DNA of 54,031 nt, taken from Stenotrophomonas koreensis (GTDB lineage: Bacteria; Pseudomonadota; Gammaproteobacteria; Xanthomonadales; Xanthomonadaceae). The translations under genes were made by a program, and so were the position numbers. The DNA is taken from NCBI RefSeq assembly GCF_001431525.1, contig NZ_LDJH01000024.1, forward strand, positions 1 through 54,031. Reading direction: 5' to 3'. This document shows, one piece after another, positions 17,128 to 26,779 of this stretch. Numbering within the stretch: the stretch's first letter is position 1; the number at the start of each line of letters is the position of its first letter. The notes under the pieces are model-generated. The model was not told the origin of the DNA, did not search any database, and was given only the letters and a program-made list of their open reading frames with translations.

Positions 17128-18369
17128 ATGACCTACACAGTGGAAAAAACCGAAGTCTTGATCATTGGTGCCGGCCCGGCCGGTTCCGTCGCTGCGGCGA
17201 TGCTGCGCCAGCGTGGGCGCCAGGTGTTGATGCTGGAAAAGCAGGCGTTTCCGCGCTTTTCCATCGGCGAAAGCCTGTTGCCACAAAGCATGGAATACAT
17301 CGAGGCAGCAGGCCTGCTGCAGGACGTGGTGCAGGCCGGCTTCCAGTACAAGAACGGGGCGGCCTTCGTCCATGGCGACAAGCGCACCGGCTTTGATTTC
17401 CGTGACAAGTTCTCCGCCGGCTGGGGCACGACCTACCAGGTGCAGCGCGCCAACTTCGATGACGTGCTGGCGCGTGGCGCCGAACGCATGGGCACCACGC
17501 TGCGCTTCGGCGATGAAGTCATTGCGGTGGAGCCGGGGGAGAACCCGGCCGTGCAGGTACGCCGTCCGGATGGCAGCGAGTACCGGATCGAAGCCAGCTT
17601 CATCCTCGATGCCAGTGGTTTTGCGCGCCTGCTGCCGCGCCTGCTGCAACTGGAATCGCCGTCCAATTTCCCGGTGCGTGGCGCGATTTTCTGCCATGTG
17701 CGCGACCACATCCCGGCCGATGCCGAGTTTGACCGCAACAAGATCCTGATCACCACCCATCCGCAGCACATCGATGTCTGGTACTGGACCATTCCCTTCT
17801 CCAATGGCTGCTGCTCGCTCGGCGTGGTGGCCGAGCCATCATTCTTCGAGCGCTACCCGGGCGAGGACCTGGACAAGCTCAAGGCCATCGTCGCCGAAGA
17901 TCCCAACCTGTCCCGGCTGCTGGTCAATGCCGAATGGGCGGTGCTGCCGGTGCGCCGGATCACCGGCTACTCGGCCAATGTCAGCTCGTTGTGGGGTCCG
18001 GGCTATGCGCTGCTGGGCAACGCCGGTGAGTTCCTGGATCCGGTGTTCTCCTCGGGGGTGACCATTGCCTTCAAGTCGGCCCAGCTGGCAGCAGATTGCC
18101 TGGAAAAACGCTTTTCCGGGCAGGTCGTGGATTGGGAGGCGGAGTTCGCCATCCCGCTGCGCGCCGGGGTCAAGACCTTCCGCCGCTTTGTCGAAGCCTG
18201 GTATGCCGGTGGCTTCCAGAAGATCATCTACCACCAGCAGCAACAGCCCGAGGTCCGGCGGATGGTCTGCTCGATCCTGGCCGGCTATGCCTGGGACAGC
18301 AAGAACCCTTACGTCGATGACCCCAGCGGCCGTCGCCTGCGCGTGCTTGAGGAGTTGTGCAGCGCATGA
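17128..18369 (+). CDS. Flavin-dependent halogenase-like oxidoreductase
   Basis: A 413-residue FAD enzyme, probably the halogenase of the pigment. The dinucleotide fold is LIIGAGPAGSVAA. GESLLP follows. The halogenase W-x-W-x-I-P motif is exact as WYWTIP near residue 217. A further F-x-x-P-x-x-S-x-G motif, reported for bromide-preferring halogenases, is present as FLDPVFSSG near residue 301. A lysine (K75 in QYKNGAAF) lies in the region where the catalytic Lys of halogenases is found, but I cannot align it securely. Xanthomonadins are brominated aryl polyenes, so a brominase fits. An alternative is a geranylgeranyl-reductase-like flavoprotein. The last codons overlap the lipoprotein gene (ATGA). 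Confidence 0.82.
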   Translation: MTYTVEKTEVLIIGAGPAGSVAAAMLRQRGRQVLMLEKQAFPRFSIGESLLPQSMEYIEAAGLLQDVVQAGFQYKNGAAFVHGDKRTGFDFRDKFSAGWGTTYQVQRANFDDVLARGAERMGTTLRFGDEVIAVEPGENPAVQVRRPDGSEYRIEASFILDASGFARLLPRLLQLESPSNFPVRGAIFCHVRDHIPADAEFDRNKILITTHPQHIDVWYWTIPFSNGCCSLGVVAEPSFFERYPGEDLDKLKAIVAEDPNLSRLLVNAEWAVLPVRRITGYSANVSSLWGPGYALLGNAGEFLDPVFSSGVTIAFKSAQLAADCLEKRFSGQVVDWEAEFAIPLRAGVKTFRRFVEAWYAGGFQKIIYHQQQQPEVRRMVCSILAGYAWDSKNPYVDDPSGRRLRVLEELCSA

Positions 18370-18920
18370 GGTTGTTCCTGGCCCTGTGCCTGCTGCTGGC
18401 GGCAGGCGGCTGCGCCGGCAATGGCGCGCGCCCCGGCGCAGCGGTGGCCTTGCCGCCGTTGCGGCTGGCGCCGTCCAGCCTGCCTGCGCCGTTGGCACTG
18501 CAGCAGGCGCTGCAGTTCCGGCTCGGCAGTCACCAGCGTGAGATGGTGGCCCTGCTGGAGAGTGATGCTGACGCGGTACGCCTGGCCGTCCAGGCCATGG
18601 GCCAGACTGGCGTCCGCCTGTCCTGGGATGGACGGCAGCTGCAGCAGCAGCGTGCGCCCTGGTTGCCGTCCCAGGTGCGTGGCGAGCGGGTGCTGGACGA
18701 TCTGCAGTTCGTGTACTGGCCGCAGGCCGCCATCGCCGCGGCCCTGCCAGCGGGCTGGCAATTGCAGGTGTCTGACGGCGGCCGCCAGCTGACCCATGCC
18801 GGCAGCACCTGGCTGGAAATGCGCCATCAGGCCGATGGCAGCGTGCTGCTGGAGAACCATGCCGAGGGTTATCAGCTGCTGATCCAGTCGCAGGTCCTGG
18901 AAGCGGGAGACGTGCCATGA
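18366..18920 (+). CDS. DUF3261-type lipoprotein of the polyene locus
   Basis: A 184-residue predicted outer-membrane lipoprotein. MRLFLALCLLLAAGGC is a lipoprotein signal with the acceptor Cys at residue 16. The mature part has DDLQFVYWPQAAIAAALP and HAGSTWLEMRHQ, which match the DUF3261 proteins found in aryl-polyene loci. It could be the receptor for polyene lipid from the LolA-like carrier, as LolB is for LolA; that is inference. It overlaps both neighbours by 4 bases. Confidence 0.82.
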   Translation: MRLFLALCLLLAAGGCAGNGARPGAAVALPPLRLAPSSLPAPLALQQALQFRLGSHQREMVALLESDADAVRLAVQAMGQTGVRLSWDGRQLQQQRAPWLPSQVRGERVLDDLQFVYWPQAAIAAALPAGWQLQVSDGGRQLTHAGSTWLEMRHQADGSVLLENHAEGYQLLIQSQVLEAGDVP

Positions 18921-20110
18921 CTGATGTGCATCTGAATGATGTCGGCATTGTCTGTGCGTTGGGCTGTGGCCGGGAGCAAGTTGCTGCTGCGCTGTTTGCC
19001 GGGCATGCCGGCGGTCTGCAGTGGAATGAGCGGGTGCTGCCCGGGAAAAAGCTGATGCTCGGTGAAGTCGACCATCCGCTGCCCGCGCTGCAGCAGTGGC
19101 CGCTGGCCCTGCGCGGCCGCAACAATGCCCTGCTGCAGCTGGCCCTGACGCAGATCCAGCCGGCAGTGAACCAGGCCATCGCGCGCTATGGCGCCGGGCG
19201 GGTAGCGGTGGTCGTGGGCACCAGTACCTCGGGCATCGGCGAGGCCGAGCAGGCGTTGCAGGCGCGCGCCGACAGCGGGCACTGGCCGCCCGGCTTCACC
19301 TACGCCCAGCAGGAAATGGGGGCGCCGGCACAGTTCGTGCGCGCCAGCAGTGGCGCCGCTGGCCCGGCATGGACCTTGTCCACCGCGTGCTCGTCCAGTG
19401 CCAAGGCGCTGATGAGTGCTGCCCGGCTGTTGCAGATGGGGCTGGCCGATGCGGTGATTGCCGGTGGGGCCGACTCACTGTGCCGCTTTACCGTGGCCGG
19501 CTTTTCGGCCTTGGAGGCAGTCTCGGCCGAGCGCTGCAATCCGTTCTCGGTCAACCGCTGCGGCATCAACATCGGCGAGGGCGCGGGCCTGTTCCTTATG
19601 ACCCGCGAGCTGGGGCCGGTGGTTCTGGCTGGCTGGGGTGAAACCTCCGATGCCCACCACATGTCGGCCCCGGATCCGACGGCCGCCGGCGCCATTGCGG
19701 CGATCGAGCAGGCACTTGCCCGTGCCGGCTGGGACGCAGGAACGGTGGATTACGTCAACCTGCACGGCACCGCGACCGGGCACAACGACGCCATGGAAAG
19801 CCTGGCGGTCCAGCAGGTGCTTGGCGGCCAGGTTGCAGTCAGCTCGACCAAACCACTGACCGGCCACACCCTGGGTGCGGCGGGTGCGATCGAGGCGGCT
19901 CTGTGCTGGATCAGCCTGGGCGAAAACCCGCAACAGCGGCTGCCGCCACAGTGGTGGGATGGCCAGGCCGACCCCGGGCTGCCCGCGTTGGCGTGGGTGG
20001 CACCGGGCCAGCGCAGTGAGGCACCGCTGCAGCGGGTATTGAGCAATTCCTTTGCCTTTGGCGGCAGCAACGCCGTCCTGGCCCTGGCACGGAGTACGCA
20101 GCCGGCATGA
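18917..20110 (+). CDS. Beta-ketoacyl synthase (ApeO type)
   Basis: A 397-residue FabF-like ketosynthase with all three catalytic residues: Cys in STACSSSAKAL, His in NLHGTATGHND and His in KPLTGHTLGAAG. The C-terminal glycine loop SNSFAFGGSNAV is intact. In studied aryl-polyene systems this enzyme pairs with the ApeC-type chain-length factor, here 12 kb upstream in the same operon. The start ATG overlaps the lipoprotein stop, and the stop overlaps the dehydratase start. Confidence 0.93.
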   Translation: MTDVHLNDVGIVCALGCGREQVAAALFAGHAGGLQWNERVLPGKKLMLGEVDHPLPALQQWPLALRGRNNALLQLALTQIQPAVNQAIARYGAGRVAVVVGTSTSGIGEAEQALQARADSGHWPPGFTYAQQEMGAPAQFVRASSGAAGPAWTLSTACSSSAKALMSAARLLQMGLADAVIAGGADSLCRFTVAGFSALEAVSAERCNPFSVNRCGINIGEGAGLFLMTRELGPVVLAGWGETSDAHHMSAPDPTAAGAIAAIEQALARAGWDAGTVDYVNLHGTATGHNDAMESLAVQQVLGGQVAVSSTKPLTGHTLGAAGAIEAALCWISLGENPQQRLPPQWWDGQADPGLPALAWVAPGQRSEAPLQRVLSNSFAFGGSNAVLALARSTQPA

Positions 20111-20556
20111 ATTTCACCATTGACCAGGTGGTTCCCCATCAGCAGGGAATGTCCCTGCTTGACCGGGTATGTCACTGGGATGAGCAACACATCGTGGCTG
20201 AGCTGGTGGTGCCCGATGAGGGCCTGTTCGTCGGTAGCGACGGCGTGCCGGCCTGGGTCGGGATCGAATACATGGCCCAGGCCATCGCCGCCTGGGCCGG
20301 CTGCCGTGCGCGCAGCGCCGGCAACGCACCGGCCATTGGCTTTTTGCTCGGTACGCGGCGCTTTACCAGCAGCTGCACGCATTTTCCGTGCGGCAGTGTG
20401 CTGCAGGTACGGGCCAGCTGCGAACTGATGGCTGACAATGGCCTGGGCATGTTTGCCTGTCAGATCCTGATCGATGACCAGGTCTGTTGCCAGGCCAATG
20501 TTTCTGTTTTTGAACCAGCCGATGCGCTGGCATATCTGGAGAGTGGACAGGCATGA
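20107..20556 (+). CDS. Hotdog 3-hydroxyacyl dehydratase (ApeP type)
   Basis: A 149-residue dehydratase of the aryl-polyene/FabA-like hotdog group. VPHQQGMSLLDRV near residue 9 carries the catalytic His, and VGIEYMAQAIAAWAG is the central helix with the acidic residue. It works with the ketoreductase to make each conjugated double bond. A second dehydratase domain is fused to the ligase upstream, so the locus has two. ATGA overlap with both neighbours. Confidence 0.9.
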   Translation: MNFTIDQVVPHQQGMSLLDRVCHWDEQHIVAELVVPDEGLFVGSDGVPAWVGIEYMAQAIAAWAGCRARSAGNAPAIGFLLGTRRFTSSCTHFPCGSVLQVRASCELMADNGLGMFACQILIDDQVCCQANVSVFEPADALAYLESGQA

Positions 20557-21284
20557 CAGTTGAGAACAATGTGCTGGTTACCGGCGCAAGCCGGGGCATC
20601 GGACGTGCGGTGGCCTTGCGCCTGGCCGCCGATGGGTTTGACCTGGCCGTGCACTGCCGTAGCCGGGTGGAGGAAGCCGAGGCGGTGGCCGCGCAGGTGC
20701 GCGCGCTGGGCCGCCAGGCACGGGTGCTGTGCTTTGACCTGGGCGACCGCGAGGCGGCGCGCCTGGCGCTGGAGGCAGACATGCAGGCCCATGGCGCCTA
20801 TTACGGCGTGGTCTGCAATGCCGGCATCGCCCGCGACGGTGCCTTTCCGGCCCTCAGCGAAGAAGAGTGGGACAGCGTGGTGCACACCAATCTGGACGGT
20901 TTCTACAACGTCCTGCACCCGGTGGTGATGCCGATGGTGCGCCGTCGCAAACCCGGCCGCATCGTCACCCTGTCCTCGGTCTCCGGCCTGGTCGGCAACC
21001 GTGGCCAGGTCAATTACAGCGCGGCCAAGGCCGGCATCATTGGTGCCACCAAGGCCCTGGCGCTGGAACTGGCCAGCCGCGCGATCACCGTCAACTGCGT
21101 TGCACCTGGCTTGATCGATACCGAGATGCTCAGCCCGGAAGTGCTGGAACATGCGCTCAAGCTGGTTCCGGCAGGCCGTGTCGGCCAGCCGGAGGAGGTG
21201 GCGGCAACGGTAGCGTTCCTGATGTCCGAGAGCGCGGGTTACATCACCCGTCAGGTGATTTCAGTCAATGGAGGCATGGTCTGA
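20553..21284 (+). CDS. 3-ketoacyl-ACP reductase, FabG-like (ApeQ type)
   Basis: A 243-residue short-chain dehydrogenase reducing 3-ketoacyl-ACP with NADPH. Motifs are TGASRGIG (cofactor), CNAGIARDG, the catalytic Ser in TLSSVSG and Y-x3-K as YSAAK, then VAPGLIDTEM. All catalytic residues are intact. The start overlaps the dehydratase stop by 4 bases and the stop shares one base with the next ATG (TGATG). Confidence 0.94.
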   Translation: MTVENNVLVTGASRGIGRAVALRLAADGFDLAVHCRSRVEEAEAVAAQVRALGRQARVLCFDLGDREAARLALEADMQAHGAYYGVVCNAGIARDGAFPALSEEEWDSVVHTNLDGFYNVLHPVVMPMVRRRKPGRIVTLSSVSGLVGNRGQVNYSAAKAGIIGATKALALELASRAITVNCVAPGLIDTEMLSPEVLEHALKLVPAGRVGQPEEVAATVAFLMSESAGYITRQVISVNGGMV

Positions 21285-22525
21285 TGGCTGCTGCAATGCG
21301 CCGTGTGGTGATTACCGGTGCCGCGGCGATCAGCCCGCTGGGCCATGACTGGGAACAGATCCAGCAGCGCCTGCGTGCGTGCCGCAATGCGGTGGTGTCG
21401 ATGCCGGCATGGGATGTCTACGAAGGCCTCAACACCCGCCTGGCGGCCCCGGCGCTGGCCTATGAGTTGCCCGCGCACTACAACCGCAAGACCACGCGCT
21501 CGATGGGCAAGGTGGCGGTGATGTCGGTGCGCGCCAGCGAGATGGCACTGGAGCAGGCCGGGCTGCTTGGCCATCCGGTGCTGACCAGCGGCCGTACCGG
21601 GGTGGCCTACGGTTCCTCGGCCGGTAGCCACGAGGCCATCGGTGAATTCGGACGGATGCTGGCCGAGCATTCCACCGCCGGAATCAATGCAACCACCTAC
21701 CTGAAAATGATGAGCCATACCGCGCCGGTGAACATCGGTGTGTTCTTCGGCCTGACCGGACGGGTCTACACCACCTCCAGTGCCTGTACTTCCGGTAGCC
21801 AGGGCGTGGGCTCGGCCTACGAGGCAATCCGCAGCGGTGCGCAGACGGTCATGATTGCCGGCGGTGCCGAACAGCTGGACGCCACCGCGGCGGCGGTGTT
21901 TGACACCCTGTTTGCCACCAGCGTGCGCAACCAGGCCCCGCAGCTCACCCCGAGCCCGTTCGATGCCGACCGCGATGGCCTGGTACTGGGCGAGGGGGCC
22001 TGCAGCCTGATCCTGGAAGATCTCGAGCACGCACAGGCACGCGGTGCCAGCATCCTGGCCGAAATCGTCGGCTACGGCACCAACAGCGATGGCCAGCACG
22101 TCACCCAGCCGAGCGCGGCAACCATGGCCGGGGCGATGCGGCTGGCGCTGCAGGATGCCGGGCTGCAGGCGGGCGACATCGGTTACATCAATGCCCATGG
22201 CACCGCCACCGAACATGGCGACATCGCCGAGACCACCGCCACCGAATCGGTGTTCGGCAGCGCGGTGCCGATCAGCTCACTGAAAAGCTATGTCGGCCAT
22301 ATGCTCGGGGCCTGCGGTGCCTTCGAGGCCTGGTTGTCGGTACAGATGATGCGCCAGGGCTGGTTTGCGCCGACGCTGAACCTGCAGACGGTCGACCCGC
22401 GCTGCGGCACGCTGGATTACATCACCGGCAGCGGCCGGGAGCTGCAGGTCGAGCATGTCATGAGCAACAACTTCGCCTTCGGCGGGATCAATACCTCGTT
22501 GATCTTCCGTCGTTGGTCTGCATGA
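21284..22525 (+). CDS. Beta-ketoacyl synthase (ApeR type)
   Basis: A 413-residue FabF-like ketosynthase, second in the locus. Catalytic residues are Cys in SSACTSGSQG, His in NAHGTATEHGD and His in KSYVGHMLGACG. The C-terminal SNNFAFGGINTS loop is present. In known aryl-polyene systems this homodimeric ketosynthase starts chain building on the aryl starter. The ATG at 21284 overlaps the ketoreductase stop; a second ATG at 21296 (MRRVVITG) fits the family start equally well. Confidence 0.93.
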   Translation: MAAAMRRVVITGAAAISPLGHDWEQIQQRLRACRNAVVSMPAWDVYEGLNTRLAAPALAYELPAHYNRKTTRSMGKVAVMSVRASEMALEQAGLLGHPVLTSGRTGVAYGSSAGSHEAIGEFGRMLAEHSTAGINATTYLKMMSHTAPVNIGVFFGLTGRVYTTSSACTSGSQGVGSAYEAIRSGAQTVMIAGGAEQLDATAAAVFDTLFATSVRNQAPQLTPSPFDADRDGLVLGEGACSLILEDLEHAQARGASILAEIVGYGTNSDGQHVTQPSAATMAGAMRLALQDAGLQAGDIGYINAHGTATEHGDIAETTATESVFGSAVPISSLKSYVGHMLGACGAFEAWLSVQMMRQGWFAPTLNLQTVDPRCGTLDYITGSGRELQVEHVMSNNFAFGGINTSLIFRRWSA

Positions 22526-22551
22526 GTTTCCATCAACCAAGGAGTGTTCCG

Positions 22552-22989
22552 ATGCGTCGTATTGTTTTGTTTGCTGCTGCTGCGCTGCTGGCGGTGTCCA
22601 CCTCGGCACAGGCACGCGATACCCGGCTGGAGCTGTCGTTGCAGGAACTGCTGTCTTCCCAGGAAGCGCGCGATGCCGGTATTGATGGCAGCGTGCGTTT
22701 CTACCTGGCTGGTCAGCCGGTACGCGTGGCCCAGCGGATGGGTGAGGATGTGACCAACAAAAAGACCAATGCGGCCAACAAGAGTGACGAGCAGGCCTGC
22801 CGCTGGGTGGCGCTGTCGGCACTGAAGGCGCTGCAGAGCGGGGCCCAGGCCCGCGGTGCCAATGCCGTGGTGGATATCGTCAGCTTCTACAAGCGCAACG
22901 AGTTCCGCAGCAGCACCAATTATGAATGCTATGCCGGCACCATCCTGGCTGGCGTCGCGCTGAAGGGTACCTACGCCCGCGTCAACTGA
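22552..22989 (+). CDS. Small exported protein closing the pigment operon
   Basis: A 145-residue protein with a signal peptide (MRRIVLFAAAALLAVSTSAQA, cleavage after AQA) and a good AAGGAG ribosome site 7 bases before the ATG. The C-terminal half (ALKALQSGAQARGANAVVDI, then CYAGTILAGVALKG) resembles the YbjQ/DUF74-like pattern. Similar proteins are often misnamed excinuclease subunits in databases; nothing here resembles UvrA. Position right after the ketosynthase suggests a role in pigment handling in the periplasm, unproven. Confidence 0.78.
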   Translation: MRRIVLFAAAALLAVSTSAQARDTRLELSLQELLSSQEARDAGIDGSVRFYLAGQPVRVAQRMGEDVTNKKTNAANKSDEQACRWVALSALKALQSGAQARGANAVVDIVSFYKRNEFRSSTNYECYAGTILAGVALKGTYARVN

Positions 22990-22999
22990 TCGGTCGCAG

Positions 23000-23024
23000 C
23001 CTGCGCCGGCCTTGCCGGCGCAGG
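23000..23024 (+). terminator. Hairpin ending the pigment operon
   Basis: An 11-bp perfect stem, 23000-23010 with 23014-23024, and a 3-base loop, 11 bases past the last stop of the operon. No T-run follows, so termination may need Rho, or the hairpin may protect the 3' end. Confidence 0.5.
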
Positions 23025-23164
23025 GTCTGTCCGGCGGCTGCTTCCCGGTCAAACATGAATGTGCAGCGCACTGCGCCGGTCGTTGCCTTGCGCTTTCACC
23101 TTGTGACGCTTTGCGACACAATCATTTTCCCTGATCAAGACTCCGCGTTCGCGCGGCAGCGCGA

Positions 23165-23437
23165 ATGCACGCATACGTCTACAAGAGCCAGCGCAAGACC
23201 GAAACCTATATCTACCTTGCCAGGCGCGATGATTTCGAGGCGGTACCGGAAAGCGTCCGCGCCCCGCTTGCGCCGCTGAGTTTTGTCCTGAGCGTGGAGT
23301 TGACGCCGGAGCGGCGGCTGGCCCACGTCGATGCGCAGCAGGTGCGCGCCGCATTGAGCGAGCGCGGTTTCTTCCTGCAGTTGCCGCCGTCACCGGCCCA
23401 GGTGCTGGCCGCCCTGATCCAGCGCGATGATGGCTGA
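23165..23437 (+). CDS. YcgL domain protein
   Basis: A 90-residue YcgL-family protein: [19 protein letters not shown] at the start and a C-terminal RGFFLQLPP block are typical. YcgL homologues are small cytosolic proteins of uncertain function. The last 11 bases overlap the start of the large ankyrin gene, so the two are translated together. Confidence 0.9.
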   Translation: MHAYVYKSQRKTETYIYLARRDDFEAVPESVRAPLAPLSFVLSVELTPERRLAHVDAQQVRAALSERGFFLQLPPSPAQVLAALIQRDDG

Positions 23438-26400
23438 GCTGTCCCCCCGGCGTCCGGCGCTGCTGGCACTGCTGTGCGGCGCGTTGCTTACCCTGGCCAG
23501 CGGAGCCGGCGGGGTACTGGGCGTGGGCGCGCTGTGGCTGGCGCAGCCGGCCTTTGCGCTGGGCCTGCGCGGCTGGCGTGGCACCCCGCTGACCCCGGCG
23601 CTGCTGCGCCGGGAGCTGCCGCTGTTGCTGGGCATGTGGCTGGCGGGGCCGGCCCTGCTCGGCGTGCTGGGATACCTGCCGCTGCGTGCGTTGCTGGGTG
23701 GCGGCAGCCTCGGTTCGGCCCTGCTGTTCAGCGTTGCGTTGTCGGCGGTGGCCCTGCTGCTGTGGCGCAGCTGGCCGTTGTGGCAGGCCCTGGAAACCGA
23801 GGGCGGGCCGCTGGCGGCCCACCGTGGCCTGCTCGACAGCCTGCCCTGGTACAGCTGGCGCGGGCTGGGCGTGGGCATCAGCCTGCTGCTGCTGTGCGTG
23901 CTGGTACTGCTGCCGCTGTGGCCGGCCGCCCTGTCCACGCCGTGGCGATGGGGCCTGGCGGTTGCCAGTACCGCGCTGGCACCGCTGCTGCACGGGCTGG
24001 TGCAGGGCATCCGGGTGGGCCCGGCGGTGGCACCGTCGGCTGCTGCGCCAACGCCACTGGCCGAAGAACTGTTTGCCGAAGCGGCGTTGCCGCCGGCACC
24101 GCTGGAGCCGGTGGTGCCGGGCCAGCTGGGCATCGAGCTGTACGAGGCCGCGCGCGCCGGCCGGGTGGACCGGGCGCTGCAGCTGCTGGCCGCCGGTGCC
24201 GATGCCCACGCGCTGCCGCCGGCCGAAGGCCGTGATCAGCGTCAGCTGACGGTGCTGGCCGCGGTGCTGCCGGACCTGCGTCTGCTGCGCGCACTGATTG
24301 CTGCCGGGGTCGATCTGAACCAGCCGCATCGCGGCATGACCGCGTTGCTGGCCGCCACCCGCGACAGCTGGCACGGCCGTCCGGAAGCGGTGATGACCCT
24401 GCTGGCCAATGGCGCGGATGTGCGCATTGCCGATGCCGAGGGCAACACCCCGCTGCATTTTGCCGCGCGTACCGCCGATCCCGGGGTTGCCGCGCTGCTG
24501 CGCGATGCCGCCGCCGAGCTGGACGTGCTCAACAATGAGGGCTACAGCCCGCTGGCCATTGCCTGCCAGGCCGGCAACTGGCGACTGGCGCGCTTCCTGC
24601 TCGAGCGTGGTGCCAAGGCCGACCTGGAGCACGCGGTGCCGGCGCTGGTCGCTGCCGCGGCCGGTGAGGATGATGACCCGGCCGGGGTGCAGCTGCTGCT
24701 CAAGCACAAGGCGCGGGTGGATGCGCGTGACCGCAGCCGGCGCAGTGCGCTGCATCTGGCCGCTGCGGCCGGACATCTGGAGCTGATCCAGGTGCTGATG
24801 AATGCCGGAGCGAACCTGGAAGCACGCGACAACGCCGGGCGCACCCCGTTCCTGGAGGCCTGCGCTCATGCGCGCAGCGAGGCGGTACAGGCACTGCTGC
24901 CGTACCGCCCGGATCTGCACGCGGTCGATGGCAGCGGCTTGAACGGCCTGTGGCTGGCCAGCGCGGCCGAAGGCATCCAGGTCGGCTTGATCCAGCAGCT
25001 GCTCGCGCTGCAGCTTGATCCGGGCATTACCGATGCGCATGGCCGGCGGGCGGTGGACATGGCCGCGGCCGCCGGCCGCTGGGCGGTGGTGGCCGCGCTG
25101 GACCCGGGCTACGAGTTGCCGGCAGCGGTGAGCGAGCAGCTGAGCGCCAGCGAACCGGGCAGCCCGCCGGCGGGATTGCCGGACCGCCCGCCGCTGGAGC
25201 TGCTGCGCGAGGCGCTGGGCTTTGGCAACACCCGCGGCATGGATGCCTTGGCGCGGCTGTGCAGCCCGGCCGAGCTGGGCAGCCTGCTGCATGAGCCGGC
25301 CGTACTCGAACAGGTCGATTCGGTGCGCTGGCTGCTGGAGCACGCTGCCGACCTGCAGGTCAGCAATGGCGCCGGTGATATTCCCGGTTTTGTGCTGCTG
25401 GACATGGGCGCGCGCGGCCTGCCGGTGTTGCAGCTGCTCAGCGCGCGCGGGGTGTCGCTGGCCGGGCGTGGTGGCCTGGCACGCTGGCTGGTGGCCTGCC
25501 GGGGCCAGGAGCAGCAGGCGCCGGTGCTGGAAGCCTTCGCGCTGGAACAGCTGGACCGTGGCCTGGACAGTTACGGCAGCTCGCCAGCCGGTGACCCGCC
25601 GTTGTCGCTGGCCGTGCGTCTGGGCTGGCTGCAGCTGGCCGAACGCCTGCTGCAGCGTGGCGCCGACCGCGAGGCACGCGACAGCCGCAACCTGACTGCC
25701 CTGCACCTGGCCACCGCGCTGGGCCGCGAGAGCGCGATCAAGCTGCTGGTACGTTACGGTGCCAGCCCGCAGTCGCGTACCCCCGATGGCCAGACCCCGC
25801 TCGGCGTGGCTCTGGCCAAGGGCCGGCGCGACCTGGCCGACTGGCTGGACTGGCGGATCTGGCCGCTGCCGCGGCGGGCGCTGCGCCCGGCCGATGTACC
25901 GGCGGCGGCGATGGTCGGCGATGTCGATGCCGTGCGCCGCCTGGTCGACCTCGGCCTGCCGGTGGACGCACTCGATGCACAGGGCTGCACTGCGCTGCTG
26001 CGGGCCGCCGGGGGCGGCCATCTGCCGGTGGTGGACCTGCTGCTGGCCCGCGGCGCCGATGCCCGGCATGCCGCACACAGTGGCGCCACCCCGTTGAGCG
26101 CGGCGGTGAGCATGCGCCAGCTGGACATCGTGGCGGCGCTGCTGGATGCCGGCGCGCCGCTGGAGCAGCGCCTGCCCGGTGGGGTCAGCGTGCTGATGCT
26201 GGCCGCCGCGCTGGGCCTGCCCGATGTCGTCGCGCGCCTGCTGTCCGCCGGCGCCGACGAACAGGCGGTCGATGACAAGGGCCTGAGCGCGCTGCATTGC
26301 GCCGCCCAGTACGGCTTTACCGCGCGCGATCGTTCGCGCCTGCTGGCGCTGTATGACGGCCTGCTGCTGGCCGGGGCGCCGGTGGACCAGGTGGCGGCGA

Positions 26401-26750
26401 TGGAGCTGACCCCGCTGCTGCTGCAGCTCGGTGCCGGGGCGACGGCGGGCACCGCCTGCGATGAACACGTGGTGCTGGCCGGGGTCGAGCGCCTGCTCGA
26501 TGAAGGGGTCAGCATCGATGCCCGCGATGCGCGTGGCTTCGGCCCGCTGCACCTGGCCGCGATGCATGGCCTGCCGCTGCTGGTACAGCGTCTGCTGCGG
26601 GCCGGGGCCGACCCCGAGCTGCGCGATACCCTCGGCCGCACCCCGCGCGAGATCGCGATCATGCGCGGGTTTGTCGATATCGCCGGCGAATTCGAGCCTC
26701 CGGTGCCCGGGGTGACCTCGATGGCGCGGTTCCTGCGCGACAACGCCTGA
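23427..26750 (+). CDS. Giant membrane-anchored ankyrin-repeat protein
   Basis: A 1107-residue protein in two parts. Residues about 10-195 hold four to six membrane segments (for example [37 protein letters not shown] and a Leu-rich segment near 150-170). From about residue 230 to the end it is built of ankyrin repeats, over a dozen by eye, with cores such as [43 protein letters not shown] and [15 protein letters not shown]. No enzymatic domain is seen. Ankyrins bind proteins, so a membrane scaffold is the likely role. Start is ATG 23427 (or 23430), overlapping the YcgL gene. The long open frame antisense to it is a GC artefact. Confidence 0.9.
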   Translation: MMAELSPRRPALLALLCGALLTLASGAGGVLGVGALWLAQPAFALGLRGWRGTPLTPALLRRELPLLLGMWLAGPALLGVLGYLPLRALLGGGSLGSALLFSVALSAVALLLWRSWPLWQALETEGGPLAAHRGLLDSLPWYSWRGLGVGISLLLLCVLVLLPLWPAALSTPWRWGLAVASTALAPLLHGLVQGIRVGPAVAPSAAAPTPLAEELFAEAALPPAPLEPVVPGQLGIELYEAARAGRVDRALQLLAAGADAHALPPAEGRDQRQLTVLAAVLPDLRLLRALIAAGVDLNQPHRGMTALLAATRDSWHGRPEAVMTLLANGADVRIADAEGNTPLHFAARTADPGVAALLRDAAAELDVLNNEGYSPLAIACQAGNWRLARFLLERGAKADLEHAVPALVAAAAGEDDDPAGVQLLLKHKARVDARDRSRRSALHLAAAAGHLELIQVLMNAGANLEARDNAGRTPFLEACAHARSEAVQALLPYRPDLHAVDGSGLNGLWLASAAEGIQVGLIQQLLALQLDPGITDAHGRRAVDMAAAAGRWAVVAALDPGYELPAAVSEQLSASEPGSPPAGLPDRPPLELLREALGFGNTRGMDALARLCSPAELGSLLHEPAVLEQVDSVRWLLEHAADLQVSNGAGDIPGFVLLDMGARGLPVLQLLSARGVSLAGRGGLARWLVACRGQEQQAPVLEAFALEQLDRGLDSYGSSPAGDPPLSLAVRLGWLQLAERLLQRGADREARDSRNLTALHLATALGRESAIKLLVRYGASPQSRTPDGQTPLGVALAKGRRDLADWLDWRIWPLPRRALRPADVPAAAMVGDVDAVRRLVDLGLPVDALDAQGCTALLRAAGGGHLPVVDLLLARGADARHAAHSGATPLSAAVSMRQLDIVAALLDAGAPLEQRLPGGVSVLMLAAALGLPDVVARLLSAGADEQAVDDKGLSALHCAAQYGFTARDRSRLLALYDGLLLAGAPVDQVAAMELTPLLLQLGAGATAGTACDEHVVLAGVERLLDEGVSIDARDARGFGPLHLAAMHGLPLLVQRLLRAGADPELRDTLGRTPREIAIMRGFVDIAGEFEPPVPGVTSMARFLRDNA

Positions 26751-26752
26751 GC

Positions 26753-26779
26753 GGCGGTCCGCCGGCCCGGCGGACCGCC
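26753..26779 (+). terminator. Hairpin after ankyrin gene
   Basis: A 12-bp perfect stem, 26753-26764 with 26768-26779, and a GCC loop, two bases past the ankyrin stop. No T-run on the plus strand. Confidence 0.5.

Noticed and set aside
22552..22989. Reading the small exported protein as an excinuclease subunit
   Set aside because: No Walker motifs or zinc fingers, only a signal peptide and a small domain.
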